Assembly: GCA_030681795.1 (NCBI GenBank)
Contig: JAUXRG010000098.1
Location: forward strand, 1-64,000
Source of the DNA: Rubrivivax sp.
GTDB taxonomy: Bacteria; Pseudomonadota; Gammaproteobacteria; Burkholderiales; Burkholderiaceae_C
Length of the DNA stretch: 64,000 nucleotides
Direction of reading: 5' to 3'
Both the position numbers and the translations under genes were made by a program. The notes under the pieces are model-generated. The model did not search any database. It saw only the letters and a list, made by a program, of their open reading frames with translations, and was not told the origin of the DNA. Numbering within the stretch: the first letter of the stretch is position 1; each line of letters opens with the position of its first letter. This document shows positions 8,767 through 20,244 of the stretch, in pieces.

Positions 8767-9183
8767 ATGACACGCCCGGCTTACCAGAAGTTCGACGTCG
8801 CGGTGCAGGCCAGCCGCATCGACGGCCAGGGCGCGTTCGCCGCCCAAGCCATCCCGCCGCGCCTGAAGATCGGCGAGATCCGCGGTGAGAGCATCAGCGT
8901 GGCGCAGGCGCGCATCCGCGCCACGCGCAGCGAGCGCATCATGATCGTCGAGGTCTCGGCGAAGACGGCGATCGACTTCAGCCGGTCGGCCGACCCGATG
9001 CGCTATACCAACCACAGCTGCCGGCCGAACGCGCGGCTGTGCATCCGCCAGGGCCGGGTCGAGTTCTACGCGCTGCGCGCCATCGCGCCCGGCGAGGAGA
9101 TCACCGTGGACTACGGCGAAACCCACCACGAAGGGCGGCTGCCCTGCCGCTGTGGTGCGCCGGGCTGCCGTGGGGCGTTATAG
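8767..9183 (+). CDS. SET-domain protein lysine methyltransferase-like
   Basis: A 138-aa compact SET protein. NHSCRPNA is the SAM-binding motif, EEITVDYGE is the C-terminal SET motif, and a Cys-rich [10 protein letters not shown] tail resembles a post-SET zinc site. The family transfers methyl groups from SAM to protein lysines; bacterial substrates are mostly unknown and cannot be inferred here. It lies alone between queF and dapC, about 100 bp behind queF and after a REP-like palindrome. Confidence 0.82.
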   Translation: MTRPAYQKFDVAVQASRIDGQGAFAAQAIPPRLKIGEIRGESISVAQARIRATRSERIMIVEVSAKTAIDFSRSADPMRYTNHSCRPNARLCIRQGRVEFYALRAIAPGEEITVDYGETHHEGRLPCRCGAPGCRGAL

Positions 9184-9264
9184 GGACGCTAGAGGGGCGC
9201 GTAAGGGCGCTCCGGGGTGCTGCCGAATCCCCTTGGGCGCACGGCCTCCGGGATAATCCCGCGC

Positions 9265-10485
9265 ATGAACCCGCTGCTGGCGCGACTGCACCCCTACCCC
9301 TTCGAGCGCTGGCGCGAGCTGACGCGCGACATCGTGCCGCCGGCGCACCTGCGGCCCATCGGCCTGGGCATCGGCGAGCCCAGGCACGCCACGCCGGCGC
9401 TCATCGAAGAAGCGCTGATGGGCGCCCTGCCCCTGCTCTCGTCGTACCCGGCCACGGCCGGCGAGCCGGCGCTGCGCGAGGCCATCGCCGGCTGGGTGCA
9501 GCGCCGCTACGGCGTGGCGCTGGACGCCGCCACCCAGGTGCTGCCGGTGAATGGCTCGCGCGAGGCGCTGTTTTCGCTGGCGCAGACCGTCATCGACCCC
9601 ACGCAGCCCGGCGCCACGGTCGTGTGCCCGAATCCCTTCTATCAAATCTACGAGGGCGCAGCGCTGCTGGCCGGTGCCCAGACCCACTTCGTGCCCAGCC
9701 TGCCCGAGCGCAACTTCGCCGCCGACTGGGGCGCCGTGAGCCAGGCCACCTGGGCGCGCACGCAACTGCTGTATGTGTGCTCGCCGGGCAACCCCACCGG
9801 CGCGGTGATGCCGCTGGCCGAGTGGCAGCAAGTGTTCGAGCTGAGCGACCGCCACGGCTTCGTCATCGCCAGCGACGAGTGTTATTCCGAGATCTACTTT
9901 GGCGACGAACCCCCGCTGGGCAGCCTGGAAGCCGCCAAGGCGCTCGGCCGCGACGACTTGCGCAATCTCGTGGCGCTGACCAGCCTGTCCAAGCGCAGCA
10001 ACGTGCCGGGCCTGCGCTCTGGCTTCGTCGCCGGCGACCGCGAGCTGATGAAGGCCTTCCTGCTCTACCGCACCTACCACGGCAGTGCGATGGGCGGCAT
10101 GGTGCAGCGCGCCAGCCTCGCCGCGTGGAACGACGAGGCGCATGTGCGGGCCAACCGCGAGCTCTACCGTGCCAAATTCGCGCAGGTGACGCCGCTGCTG
10201 GCGCGCGCCCTCGACGTGGCCCTGCCCGACGCCGCGTTCTATCTCTGGGCCGGCGTGCCGGGCCCCAGGGGCGCCACCGGCGAGGCCGACGAAGTCGCCT
10301 TCGCCCGCGGCCTGCTCGCTCAATACAATGTGGCGGTGCTGCCCGGGCGCCTGCTGGCGCGCGAAGTGCCGGGCGCGAGCCCCGCCAATCCGGGCCAGGG
10401 CCGCATCCGTCTGGCCCTGGTGGCCCCGCTGGCCGAATGCGTCGAAGCCGCCCATCGCATCGTCTCCTTCACCGAAAGCCTCTGA
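9265..10485 (+). CDS. dapC: Succinyldiaminopimelate transaminase
   Basis: A 406-aa PLP-dependent class I aminotransferase making N-succinyl-LL-diaminopimelate in lysine and peptidoglycan synthesis. The PLP lysine is in [15 protein letters not shown], and the cofactor motif SPGNPTGAV is present. It is the first gene of a long co-directional operon; its TGA overlaps the dapD ATG by one base. The start at 9265 fits the family ([16 protein letters not shown]); 16 extra codons upstream look non-coding. Confidence 0.95.
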   Translation: MNPLLARLHPYPFERWRELTRDIVPPAHLRPIGLGIGEPRHATPALIEEALMGALPLLSSYPATAGEPALREAIAGWVQRRYGVALDAATQVLPVNGSREALFSLAQTVIDPTQPGATVVCPNPFYQIYEGAALLAGAQTHFVPSLPERNFAADWGAVSQATWARTQLLYVCSPGNPTGAVMPLAEWQQVFELSDRHGFVIASDECYSEIYFGDEPPLGSLEAAKALGRDDLRNLVALTSLSKRSNVPGLRSGFVAGDRELMKAFLLYRTYHGSAMGGMVQRASLAAWNDEAHVRANRELYRAKFAQVTPLLARALDVALPDAAFYLWAGVPGPRGATGEADEVAFARGLLAQYNVAVLPGRLLAREVPGASPANPGQGRIRLALVAPLAECVEAAHRIVSFTESL

Positions 10486-11306
10486 TGAGCAGCCAACTCC
10501 AGTCCGTCATCGACCTCGCCTGGGAAGCCCGCGCCGAAATCTCGGCCGTGAACGCCCCTGAAGTGCGCGAAGCCGTCGAAGAGGTCATCGACGAACTCAA
10601 CGCCGGCCGCTTGCGCGTGGCCGAGAAGCGCGGCGTCGGTGACTGGGTGGTCAATCAATGGGTGAAGAAGGCCGTGCTGCTGAGTTTTCGCCTGAGCGAG
10701 AACCAGCTCATGCATGCCGGCGACCTGAGCTTCTTCGACAAGGTGCCGACCAAGTTCACCAAGGTCAGCGACGAGAAGATGCGCGCTTCGGGCGTGCGCG
10801 TCGTGCCGCCGGCCGTGGCGCGGCGCGGCAGCTACCTGGCGAAGAACGTGGTGCTGATGCCCAGCTTCGTGAATATCGGCGCCTACGTGGACGAAGGCAC
10901 GATGGTCGATACCTGGGCCGCCGTGGGTTCGTGCGCGCAGATCGGCAAGAACGTCCACCTGTCTGGCGGCGTGGGCATCGGCGGCGTGCTCGAACCGATG
11001 CAGGCCAACCCGACGATCATCGAAGACAACTGCTTCATCGGCGCACGCAGCGAGGTGGTCGAAGGCGTGATCGTCGAGGAGAACTGCGTCATCAGCATGG
11101 GCGTGTACATCGGCCAGAGCACCAAGATCTACGACCGCGCCACCGGCACCGTCAGCTACGGCCGCATCCCCGCGGGCAGCGTGGTGGTCTCGGGCAACCT
11201 GCCCGCCAGCGACGGCACGCACAGCCTGTATTGCGCGGTGATCGTGAAGAAGGTCGACGCCCAGACACGCGCCAAGACCAGCATCAACGATCTGCTGCGC
11301 ACCTGA
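10485..11306 (+). CDS. dapD: Tetrahydrodipicolinate N-succinyltransferase
   Basis: A 273-aa enzyme that succinylates tetrahydrodipicolinate using succinyl-CoA, one step before DapC. The C-terminal half is a left-handed beta helix of hexapeptide repeats ([18 protein letters not shown], then [18 protein letters not shown]). The length is exactly that of the family. It is coupled to dapC by a TGATG overlap. Confidence 0.97.
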   Translation: MSSQLQSVIDLAWEARAEISAVNAPEVREAVEEVIDELNAGRLRVAEKRGVGDWVVNQWVKKAVLLSFRLSENQLMHAGDLSFFDKVPTKFTKVSDEKMRASGVRVVPPAVARRGSYLAKNVVLMPSFVNIGAYVDEGTMVDTWAAVGSCAQIGKNVHLSGGVGIGGVLEPMQANPTIIEDNCFIGARSEVVEGVIVEENCVISMGVYIGQSTKIYDRATGTVSYGRIPAGSVVVSGNLPASDGTHSLYCAVIVKKVDAQTRAKTSINDLLRT

Positions 11307-11336
11307 GCGCATCGCGCGAACCCTGGGGAATCGACG

Positions 11337-12533
11337 ATGGCCAACAACCTTGAACGCGTTCTTCGCCTGATGGCGGAGAAGAGTGCGTCCGACGTGTATA
11401 TGTCGGCCAATACGCCGATCCTGATCAAGATCAACGGCCAGATCCTGCAGCTCTCGGACCAGCTCCTGGCCACGCACCAGACGCGCCAATTGCTGGCCGA
11501 GATGCTGGCGCCGCAGCAGATGGAAGAGCTCGAGGACACCGGCGAGCTCAATGTCGGCATCAGCGTGCCACGCGTGGGCAGCTTCCGGCTCTCGGCCTTC
11601 AAGCAGCGCGGCTCCATCGCCGCGGTGATCCGCTGCATCCCGTTCGACATCCCGACGCTCGATTCGCTGGGCATGCCGCCGCTGCTCTCGCAGCTCGTGA
11701 TCGCCCAGCGCGGGCTGATCCTGATGGTGGGTGCCACCGGCACCGGCAAGAGCACCACGCTGGCCTCGATGCTGGAGTGGCGCAACCAGCAGATGACCGG
11801 CCACATCCTCACCATCGAGGACCCGATCGAATTCCTCTTCAGCAACAAGAAGAGCATCGTCAACCAGCGCGAGGTGGGGCGCGACACGCAAAGCCTGCAG
11901 ATCGCGCTGAAGAATGCCTTGCGCCAGGCGCCCGACTGCATCCTGATCGGCGAAATCCGCGACCGCGAAACCATGAGCTCGGCGCTGTCGTACGCGCTGT
12001 CGGGCCACCTCGTGCTGGCCACCCTGCACGCCAACAACAGCTATCACGCGCTGGGCCGCATCCTGTCGTTCTACTCGCCCGAGGCGCGGCCCACGCTGCT
12101 GTCCGACCTGGCTTCGGGTCTGCGCGCCATCGTCTCGCAGCGATTGCTGCGCTCCAACGCCGGCGGCCGCATCCCGGCGGTGGAAATCCTGCTCAACACC
12201 AAGCTCATCTCCGAACTGATCGACAAGGGCGACCTCTCCGGCGTGAAGGAGGCCGTGGAGAAATCGCTGGCCGAAGGCTCGCAGACCTTCGAGCACGACA
12301 TCGCACGCCTCATCGGCGAAGGCGTGATTTCGCGAGACGAGGGCCTGGCCCACGCCGACTCGCCCACCAACCTGCTGTGGCGGCTGCAGAACGAGCTGGC
12401 ACCCGCCTCGCGGGCAGCCCCGAAGAAGGAAGAGAGCGAGACGGCCACCTTCACCGAGATGACCATCGACGTTCGCCCCCCCGACACGCGCGCCGCCGAG
12501 CTGACGCCGACCTGGACAGGCACCCGCCGATGA
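11337..12533 (+). CDS. PilT/PilU-family type IV pilus retraction ATPase
   Basis: A 398-aa hexameric secretion-type ATPase. It has Walker [10 protein letters not shown], an Asp box [11 protein letters not shown], and Walker B plus His box ([17 protein letters not shown]). GEIRDRETM and the acidic C-terminal tail point to PilU rather than PilT, whose motif is GEMRDLETI. The GGGGA ribosome site lies 7 nt upstream of the ATG at 11337. It sits between dapD and dapE and overlaps dapE by ATGA, so it is co-transcribed with lysine genes although its job is twitching motility or pilus retraction. Confidence 0.92.
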   Translation: MANNLERVLRLMAEKSASDVYMSANTPILIKINGQILQLSDQLLATHQTRQLLAEMLAPQQMEELEDTGELNVGISVPRVGSFRLSAFKQRGSIAAVIRCIPFDIPTLDSLGMPPLLSQLVIAQRGLILMVGATGTGKSTTLASMLEWRNQQMTGHILTIEDPIEFLFSNKKSIVNQREVGRDTQSLQIALKNALRQAPDCILIGEIRDRETMSSALSYALSGHLVLATLHANNSYHALGRILSFYSPEARPTLLSDLASGLRAIVSQRLLRSNAGGRIPAVEILLNTKLISELIDKGDLSGVKEAVEKSLAEGSQTFEHDIARLIGEGVISRDEGLAHADSPTNLLWRLQNELAPASRAAPKKEESETATFTEMTIDVRPPDTRAAELTPTWTGTRR

Positions 12534-13678
12534 CGAGCCCGACATTGCGCCTGGCCGAGGCGCTGATCGCGTGCCGATCGGTCACGCCGGCCGACGGCGG
12601 CTGCGAGGCCCTACTGACACAGGCGCTCGGCGAGGCGGGTTTCCGGTGCGAATCGCTGCCCGCCGGCCCGAGCGCCGCGCGCGTGAGCAACCTGTGGGCC
12701 GTGCACGACGCCGGCCGGCCCGGCCCCACGCTGGTCCTTGCAGGCCATACCGACGTCGTGCCCCCCGGCCCTCTGGATCGTTGGGCCAGCGACCCCTTCG
12801 TGCCCTCGATCCGCGAAGGCCGGCTCTACGGGCGCGGCGCCGCCGACATGAAGGCCGCCGTGGCCGCGATGACCGTGGCCGCCACGCAGTTCGCAGCCGA
12901 ACAGCCGCAGCACGCCGGCCGCGTCGCGCTGCTCATCACCAGCGACGAGGAAGGCCCGGCGCTGCACGGCACGCGCCATGTGGTGGAAGTCCTGCACCAG
13001 CGTGGCGAGAAGCTCGACGCCTGCGTGGTGGGCGAACCCACCTCGGTGCGCCAGCTCGGCGACATGGTGAAGAACGGCCGACGTGGCACGCTGTCGGGCC
13101 GCCTGGTCGTGAAGGGCATCCAGGGCCACATCGCCTACCCGCAGCTGGCGCGCAACCCGGTGCACCTGCTGGCGCCGGCACTGGCCGAGCTGACGGCCAC
13201 GCGCTGGGACGAGGGCAATGCCGCCTTCCCGCCCACCAGCTGGCAAGTCAGCAACGTGCACGCCGGCACCGGTGCGCTGAATGTCATCCCGGGCGAGCTG
13301 GTGCTGGATTTCAACTTCCGCTTCAGCACGCAGTCCACGCCCGAAACCCTGCGCCAGCGCGTCGCCGAGGTGTTGGACAGGCACCAGGTCGACCATGAGA
13401 TCGCCTGGACGCTGGGCGGCGAGCCCTTCCTCACGGCGCCGGGCACGCTCAGCGCCGCGTTGCTCTCTGCCATAGACGCCGAGTGCAGCCTGCGGCCCGA
13501 GATCAGCACCACCGGCGGCACCTCCGATGGCCGCTTCATCGCACGCATCTGCCCGCAGGTGATGGAATTCGGCGTCGTGGGCGAAAGCATCCACAAGATC
13601 GACGAATGGGTGGCGGTGGCGGCACTCGAGCCGCTAACCCAGGTCTACCGGCGCACGCTGGCGAACTTCCTTCGATGA
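12530..13678 (+). CDS. dapE: Succinyl-diaminopimelate desuccinylase
   Basis: A 382-aa M20-family dizinc hydrolase that releases LL-diaminopimelate from the N-succinyl form. Metal-binding segments are [18 protein letters not shown] and TSDEEG, with a C-terminal GESIHKIDE. Product of the next dap step after DapC. ATGA overlaps join it to the pilus ATPase upstream and to prmB downstream. Confidence 0.96.
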   Translation: MTSPTLRLAEALIACRSVTPADGGCEALLTQALGEAGFRCESLPAGPSAARVSNLWAVHDAGRPGPTLVLAGHTDVVPPGPLDRWASDPFVPSIREGRLYGRGAADMKAAVAAMTVAATQFAAEQPQHAGRVALLITSDEEGPALHGTRHVVEVLHQRGEKLDACVVGEPTSVRQLGDMVKNGRRGTLSGRLVVKGIQGHIAYPQLARNPVHLLAPALAELTATRWDEGNAAFPPTSWQVSNVHAGTGALNVIPGELVLDFNFRFSTQSTPETLRQRVAEVLDRHQVDHEIAWTLGGEPFLTAPGTLSAALLSAIDAECSLRPEISTTGGTSDGRFIARICPQVMEFGVVGESIHKIDEWVAVAALEPLTQVYRRTLANFLR

Positions 13679-14537
13679 CCTTGATCGAGATGGTCGAGCG
13701 CATGGCCGCGCGGTTGGAGAGCGCGGGCGTGTCTTTCGGGCAGGGCACGCTCAACGCCTTCGACGAAGCCGCGTGGCTGGTGCTGTGGAAGCTGGGCCTG
13801 CCGCTCGAAGCGCTGGACGAACACGCCGACCGCCCCGTGACGTCGAGCGAGGCCGAGGCGATCGAGGCGCTGGTGCGCGAACGCATTTCCACGCGCAAGC
13901 CGGCCGCCTACCTCACCGGCGAAGCCTGGCTGCAGGGCGTGCCCTTCCACGTCGATGCGCGCGTCATCGTGCCGCGTTCGCTCATCGCCGAGCCGCTGGC
14001 CGACGGCACGCTGGACGCCTGGCTCTCGGCCGATACGCGCCAGGTGCTGGACCTGTGCACCGGCAACGGCAGCCTGGCCGTGCTGGCCGCGCTGGCCTGG
14101 CCCGAGGTGCAGGTGCGGGCCACGGACCTGTCTGCCGACGCGTTGGCGGTGGCCCGGCGCAATGTCGAACGCCATGCCCTGGCCGAGCGCATCACCCTGG
14201 CGCAGGGCGACGGCCTGGCGGCCGTGGGCTCCGCGGAGCGCTTCGACCTCATCCTCTGCAACCCGCCCTACGTGAACCGAGCATCGATGTCCGCCTTGCC
14301 TGCTGAATTCCGCGCCGAGCCGGCGCTGGCGCTGGACGGAGGCGTCGACGGCATGGACTTCGTCCGCCGCCTGATCGCCCAGGCCCGGCGCCACATGACC
14401 GAGCACGCGGTATTGGTGCTCGAGATCGGCCATGAGCGAGCGCACTTCGAAGCCGCCTTCCCGCGCCTGCCGCTGGTCTGGCTGCCCACCAGCGCAGGCG
14501 ACGACCAGGTGCTGCTCATAGAGCAGGCCGACTTGCC

Positions 14538-14541
<4 letters not shown>
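13675..14541 (+). CDS. prmB: Ribosomal protein L3 glutamine methyltransferase
   Basis: A 288-aa SAM-dependent HemK-type methyltransferase. An N-terminal helical domain (1-100) precedes the Rossmann fold with [11 protein letters not shown] (motif I) and the catalytic NPPY. It modifies a glutamine on ribosomal protein uL3. The alternatives PrmC or HemK are less likely, because the N-terminal sequence and the dapE neighbour are typical of prmB. Confidence 0.9.
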
Positions 14542-16500
<1,959 letters not shown>

Positions 16501-16517
<17 letters not shown>

Positions 16518-17478
16518 GCGCTCCGTCGGGCGCCAGGCACTGGAGCAGCAACTCCACGCGCGCCTGCACCGGGCTCAACCTGCCCGCACCGGGCAGGGCG
16601 TGGCCCTCGCCGAGCACCGCACCCCAGGCGCAGCGGCTGGCACGCACCACCCGCACACCGGCCTCCTGCGCGCGCAGCGCAGCCGCTTCGAGTGCCGCGC
16701 TCAGCGTGCCGTTGCCCGTGCCGGCAAGCACCAGGCCGTCCAGCCCTTGCTCGAGCAGCCCATCGACCACGCGGCCGTCGGCACCGGCATGGTTGAGCAC
16801 GATCTCCACGCGCGGCCAGGTCTCGGGCGCCGTTGCGATGCAGGCCAGCCCCAGCGCCTCGCCTTGATCGCCTTGATCGCCATGGGGCCAGGGCCGAAAG
16901 CGCCGCAGCACGCCGGCTTCGATGCGGCCCAGCCGCCCCGCGTCACCGGCCTCGAAGGCGGCCAGCCGGTAGGTGTGGGCCTTGCGCAGGTCCGCCGCCT
17001 GGAACACGTCGCCGGCCATCACCGCCAGCACGCCTTGCGCACCGGGGCTGCGCGCCACGGTCACGGCATCGAGCAGGTTCTGCGGCCCGTCGGCACCCAG
17101 CGCCGTGGCCGGGCGCATCGCCGCGGTCAACACCACCGGTTTGGCGGGCGCCAGCACGCGATGCAGGAAATAGGCCGTCTCTTCCAGCGTATCGGTGCCA
17201 TGGGTCACCACCACGCCCTGCACCTCGGGCCGCGCCAGGTGCACCGCCACGCGCTGCGCCAGGCTTTGCCAGACGGCGTGCGACATGTCGCTGCTGTCGA
17301 TTTGCGCGACCTGCTCGGTCTCGAGCGGCAAACCTTGCAGCGCCGGCACCGCGGCCAGGAGAGCGGGCACGGCAATTTGCGCCGAGCGGTAGTCGAGGTG
17401 CTCCTGGTCGCTAGCCGCCGTGCCGGCGATGGTGCCGCCGGTGCCCAGGATGACGATCACGCCGCTTGCCCTTTGCAT
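16501..17478 (-). CDS. Asparaginase
   Basis: A 325-aa L-asparaginase hydrolysing asparagine to aspartate and ammonia. Both catalytic threonine motifs are present: GTGGTIAG near the start and THGTDTLEET about residue 95. No signal peptide is visible, so it is probably cytoplasmic. Its 3' end overlaps the ABC-F gene tail. Its start is 12 bp from the nearer lexA SOS box, so the divergent promoters are tightly packed. Confidence 0.9.
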
Positions 17479-17489
17479 TTCAGCTCTTT

Positions 17490-17505
17490 CTGGATGAAAA
17501 TACAG
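17490..17505 (+). promoter_or_regulatory. SOS (LexA) box, distal
   Basis: CTGGATGAAAATACAG matches CTG-N10-CAG; one deviation from the enterobacterial CTGT-N8-ACAG. It lies between the divergent ansA and lexA starts. Confidence 0.75.
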
Positions 17506-17508
17506 CCA

Positions 17509-17524
17509 CTGGATAAACCACCAG
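17509..17524 (+). promoter_or_regulatory. SOS (LexA) box, proximal
   Basis: CTGGATAAACCACCAG is a CTGG-N8-CCAG palindrome, extended to CACTGG and CCAGTG arms. Its centre is 19 bp from the distal box and it lies 19 bp before the lexA ATG. Confidence 0.8.
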
Positions 17525-17543
17525 TGACTTGATCGGAACCCTG

Positions 17544-18233
17544 ATGGATGAAAGCCCCAAGCTCACCGCCCGCCAGCAGCAGGTCCTGGATCTGGTGCAA
17601 AGCGCCATCGAACGCACCGGAGCCCCGCCCACCCGGGCCGAGATCGCCGCCGAACTCGGCTTTCGCTCGCCCAATGCGGCCGAAGAGCACCTGCAGGCGC
17701 TGGCGCGCAAGGGCGTGATCGAGCTCGTGGGCGGCACCTCGCGCGGCATCCGCTTGAAGTCTGACACATTGCGCGCGCTGGCCGAGGCGCGCCTGGCGCC
17801 CTGGGGCAAGCAGTACATGCTGCCGCTGCCCAGCCTGGCGCAACTCAGCCTGCCGCTGGTCGGCCGCGTGGCGGCGGGCAGCCCCATCCTGGCGGTCGAG
17901 CATGTCGACCAGACCTATCTGATGGAAGCCTCGATGTTCCCGCGCCGCCCGGATTACCTGCTCAAGGTGCGCGGCATGAGCATGCGCGACGCCGGCATCA
18001 TGGATGGCGACCTGCTCGCCGTGCAGCAGTCCAAAGAGGCCAAGAACGGCCAGATCGTGGTCGCGAGGCTGGGCGACGAGGTCACCGTGAAGCGCTTGCG
18101 CCGCACCAGCAAGGGCATCGAACTGATCCCCGAGAACCCGGATTTCAAGACCATCCACGTGGCGCTGGATGCGGCGGACTTCGAACTCGAAGGCATCGCC
18201 GTGGGCCTCATCCGCAACACCATGCTGATGTAG
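17544..18233 (+). CDS. lexA: LexA SOS repressor
   Basis: A 229-aa repressor of DNA-damage genes that self-cleaves when stimulated by RecA filaments. An N-terminal winged helix (about 1-70) is followed by the Ala111-Gly112 cleavage site and the Ser146 (GMSMRDAGI) and Lys183 catalytic pair. Start ATG at 17544; a TTG 5 codons upstream is an unlikely alternative. Two SOS boxes in its promoter indicate autoregulation. The same repressor should act on the imuA box at 55060. Confidence 0.96.
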   Translation: MDESPKLTARQQQVLDLVQSAIERTGAPPTRAEIAAELGFRSPNAAEEHLQALARKGVIELVGGTSRGIRLKSDTLRALAEARLAPWGKQYMLPLPSLAQLSLPLVGRVAAGSPILAVEHVDQTYLMEASMFPRRPDYLLKVRGMSMRDAGIMDGDLLAVQQSKEAKNGQIVVARLGDEVTVKRLRRTSKGIELIPENPDFKTIHVALDAADFELEGIAVGLIRNTMLM

Positions 18234-18235
18234 CC

Positions 18236-18595
18236 ATGGCTGCAGTCTGCGCCCCATTGCCCCGCACCGCACCCGCCATGCCCATCCGCCCACCCAAGGC
18301 CCCGCCGCCACGCAAGGCGCGCTCGGCGGCCGAGTGCGAGCAGCTCGAGCAGTTGCCCAACATCGGTCCGTCCATCGCCGCCGACCTGCGCCTGCTCGGC
18401 GTGCTGCACCCGGCAGAGCTGGCGCAGCAAGACGCGTTTGCGCTCTACCGCCGCCTGTGCGATGCCACCGGCAAGCGCCAAGACCCCTGCGTGCTCGACA
18501 CTTTCCTGGCCGCCACCGACTTCATGCGGGGCGCGGCGCCGCGGCCCTGGTGGGAATACACCGCGCAGCGCAAGGCGCAGTTCGGCCCGCTGTAG
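18236..18595 (+). CDS. Helix-hairpin-helix protein of the Cdd1 (mitomycin-resistance-like) family
   Basis: A 119-aa protein (105 aa from the ATG at 18278). LEQLPNIGPSIAADLRLLGV is a helix-hairpin-helix DNA-binding motif, followed by LYRRLCDATGKRQDPCVLD and a terminal WWEY segment, as in the Cdd1 family. It starts 2 nt after lexA, so it is probably SOS-induced with it. A role in DNA repair is inferred from the motif and position only. Confidence 0.75.
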   Translation: MAAVCAPLPRTAPAMPIRPPKAPPPRKARSAAECEQLEQLPNIGPSIAADLRLLGVLHPAELAQQDAFALYRRLCDATGKRQDPCVLDTFLAATDFMRGAAPRPWWEYTAQRKAQFGPL

Positions 18596-18846
18596 CCGCG
18601 CACACCACCGCGTAAGCGTTCAGCGAGCCAGCTTCACCACCAGCACCGGCGCCGGGTCGGCCAGATCGCAGCGCGCGCGCAGGCCCGGGCCCTGTTCAGA
18701 GGATCAACGGCGCGGCGCCATCCGGGGTTGCGCCGGGCCACGGCACGGAAGTGACCCCGCAAGGCCGCCTTTCTCCGGGCTTCACCGGCGCGAGCCTGGG
18801 CGACCATTCCGCTCAGGTTTGCACGTCCGTGTCCGATATCACAACC
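18596..18846. other. Intergenic region with a possible gene remnant on the minus strand
   Basis: About 250 bases without an intact gene. On the minus strand, 18620-18704 is an open stretch of 28 codons ending LADPAPVLVVKLAR and TGA, with a stop just upstream. Its GC-rich codon use looks coding, so it may be the tail of a decayed gene. No promoter was identified. Confidence 0.3.
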
Positions 18847-19284
18847 ATGTCAAGGTCGCTGCATGTTGTTTCGCGCTGGAACCTGTCCATTTGGGGTCGG
18901 CGCTTCGCGCTGCCCGCACCGAGCAGCCTGCGCATGGAGGTCTGTCCGCCCTCGTTGCGCACCGCGCCCGACAGCGGCTGGCAGCGCCTGATGTTCTGGC
19001 TGATGGCCCCCGCGCCGCAGGACGCCGCGCCCTCGCCGAGCCGCCTGGGGGGCGTTCGCGAGGACTTCCTGGGCGCCCTGGCCGATGTCGCCTTCGAGGA
19101 GGCCCAGGCCCTGCGCGACCGCATCCATCAGACGCACTCGCTGCGCGATCTCTGGCACCTGCGGGCCGAGGTCTACCGCGTGGTCGGCGTGGCCCACAGC
19201 CAGGCCGAGGCCGAAGACCGCCTGGCCGGGCTCAGCCGCCATTTCCCGACCCGCTCCCCGCGTTCGCAACTCGCGCCCCTGTGA
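18847..19284 (+). CDS. Conserved hypothetical protein
   Basis: A 145-aa soluble protein of unknown function. The second half is helical and contains TLAD-like repeats of Ala/Glu/Arg (HLRAEVYRVVGVAHSQAEAE). No signal peptide, membrane segment or catalytic motif is visible. The ATG at 18847 is the most likely start; the open frame begins at 18751. It is coupled to the next gene by TGATG, so the two probably work together. Confidence 0.6.
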   Translation: MSRSLHVVSRWNLSIWGRRFALPAPSSLRMEVCPPSLRTAPDSGWQRLMFWLMAPAPQDAAPSPSRLGGVREDFLGALADVAFEEAQALRDRIHQTHSLRDLWHLRAEVYRVVGVAHSQAEAEDRLAGLSRHFPTRSPRSQLAPL

Positions 19285-19625
19285 TGCCCCAAGCCGCTCC
19301 CCGCCTGTTCGCCCCCTCCCTGCTGCAGGGCGCAGGCCTGCCCGGCGATCGAGGCGCACGCCTGGCCGCGCGCCAGGCCCTCGTGTCGCTCAAGCTCAGC
19401 TTCATCGAAGCACTGGACGGCCTGCCCGCCGTCGAGTGGCTGCGCTGCCAGATCCGCAGTGCCGAACAACCGGTCGATCTGTGGCTGCTGCGCGCCCCGG
19501 TATTCGCCGCCCTCGAGGGCGCCGAGAACGAACACCGCCTGCGGCGCCAGAAGCTGCGTCGCGGGCTGGATTCGATGTTCCAGGATCTCGACGAGCCGAC
19601 GAGCGCCTTCGCTTCGCTGTACTAG
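19284..19625 (+). CDS. Conserved hypothetical protein
   Basis: A 113-aa protein of unknown function, translationally coupled to the gene before it (shared base in TGATG). It has a hydrophobic-amphipathic middle (LVSLKLSFIEALDGLPAVEWLRCQI) followed by an Arg/Lys-rich segment, but no known motif. The tail is acidic. It ends 6 bp before the convergent msrA stop. Confidence 0.6.
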   Translation: MPQAAPRLFAPSLLQGAGLPGDRGARLAARQALVSLKLSFIEALDGLPAVEWLRCQIRSAEQPVDLWLLRAPVFAALEGAENEHRLRRQKLRRGLDSMFQDLDEPTSAFASLY

Positions 19626-19631
19626 TCCAGC

Positions 19632-20162
19632 CTAGCCGCGCACCCGCGCCTTGAAGGTGCGCCGGAACTTCTCCACCTTGGGTGCCACCACCGCGGCGCA
19701 GTAGCCCTGCCCCGGGTGCTTGGCAAAGTAGTGCTGGTGGTAGGCCTCGGCCCGGGAGTAGTTCGCCAGGGGCTGCAGCTCCGTCACCACCCGCCCCCCG
19801 TGCGCCGCCTGGGCCTCGGCCAGCACCTCGCGGGCCACGGCCTCCTGGGTCATGTCGTGCAGGTAGATGCCGCTGCGGTACTGCGGGCCGGCGTCGTTGC
19901 CCTGGCGGTTGAGCGTGGTCGGGTCGTGGATGTGGAAGAAGATCTCGAGCACCTCGCGCAGCGAGATGCGATCGGCGTCGAAGCTCACCCGCACGACCTC
20001 GGCATGGCCGCTGGTACCGCTGCAGACCTGCTCGTAGCTGGGGTTCGCGAGCTGGCCGTTGGAGTAGCCGTTCTCGACGGCCCGCACGCCGTCGACGAGC
20101 TCGTAGACCGCTTCCAGGCACCAGAAGCAACCGCCTCCCAGGGTGATGGCTTGCTCATTCAT
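19632..20162 (-). CDS. msrA: Peptide-methionine (S)-S-oxide reductase
   Basis: A 176-aa enzyme that reduces methionine sulfoxide residues in oxidised proteins using thioredoxin. The catalytic motif GGGCFWC contains the nucleophilic Cys12, and [13 protein letters not shown] and [11 protein letters not shown] are conserved blocks. The ATG at 20162 has AGGAG 7 nt upstream; a GTG two codons earlier is less likely. A resolving Cys lies near the C-terminus (GQGYC). Confidence 0.96.
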   Translation of the reverse strand: MNEQAITLGGGCFWCLEAVYELVDGVRAVENGYSNGQLANPSYEQVCSGTSGHAEVVRVSFDADRISLREVLEIFFHIHDPTTLNRQGNDAGPQYRSGIYLHDMTQEAVAREVLAEAQAAHGGRVVTELQPLANYSRAEAYHQHYFAKHPGQGYCAAVVAPKVEKFRRTFKARVRG

Positions 20163-20244
20163 GCTCACGCTCCTTGTCGCTACAACCTCAGCCGGGCGGC
20201 AGCCCGACTCCTTACACTGTGAGGATTATCCGGAGCAAGCGCCC

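Noticed and set aside
16850..16890. Short tandem repeat inside ansA (Asp-Gln-Gly repeated)
   Set aside because: Only two 9-bp units in a surface loop region, common in GC-rich genes.
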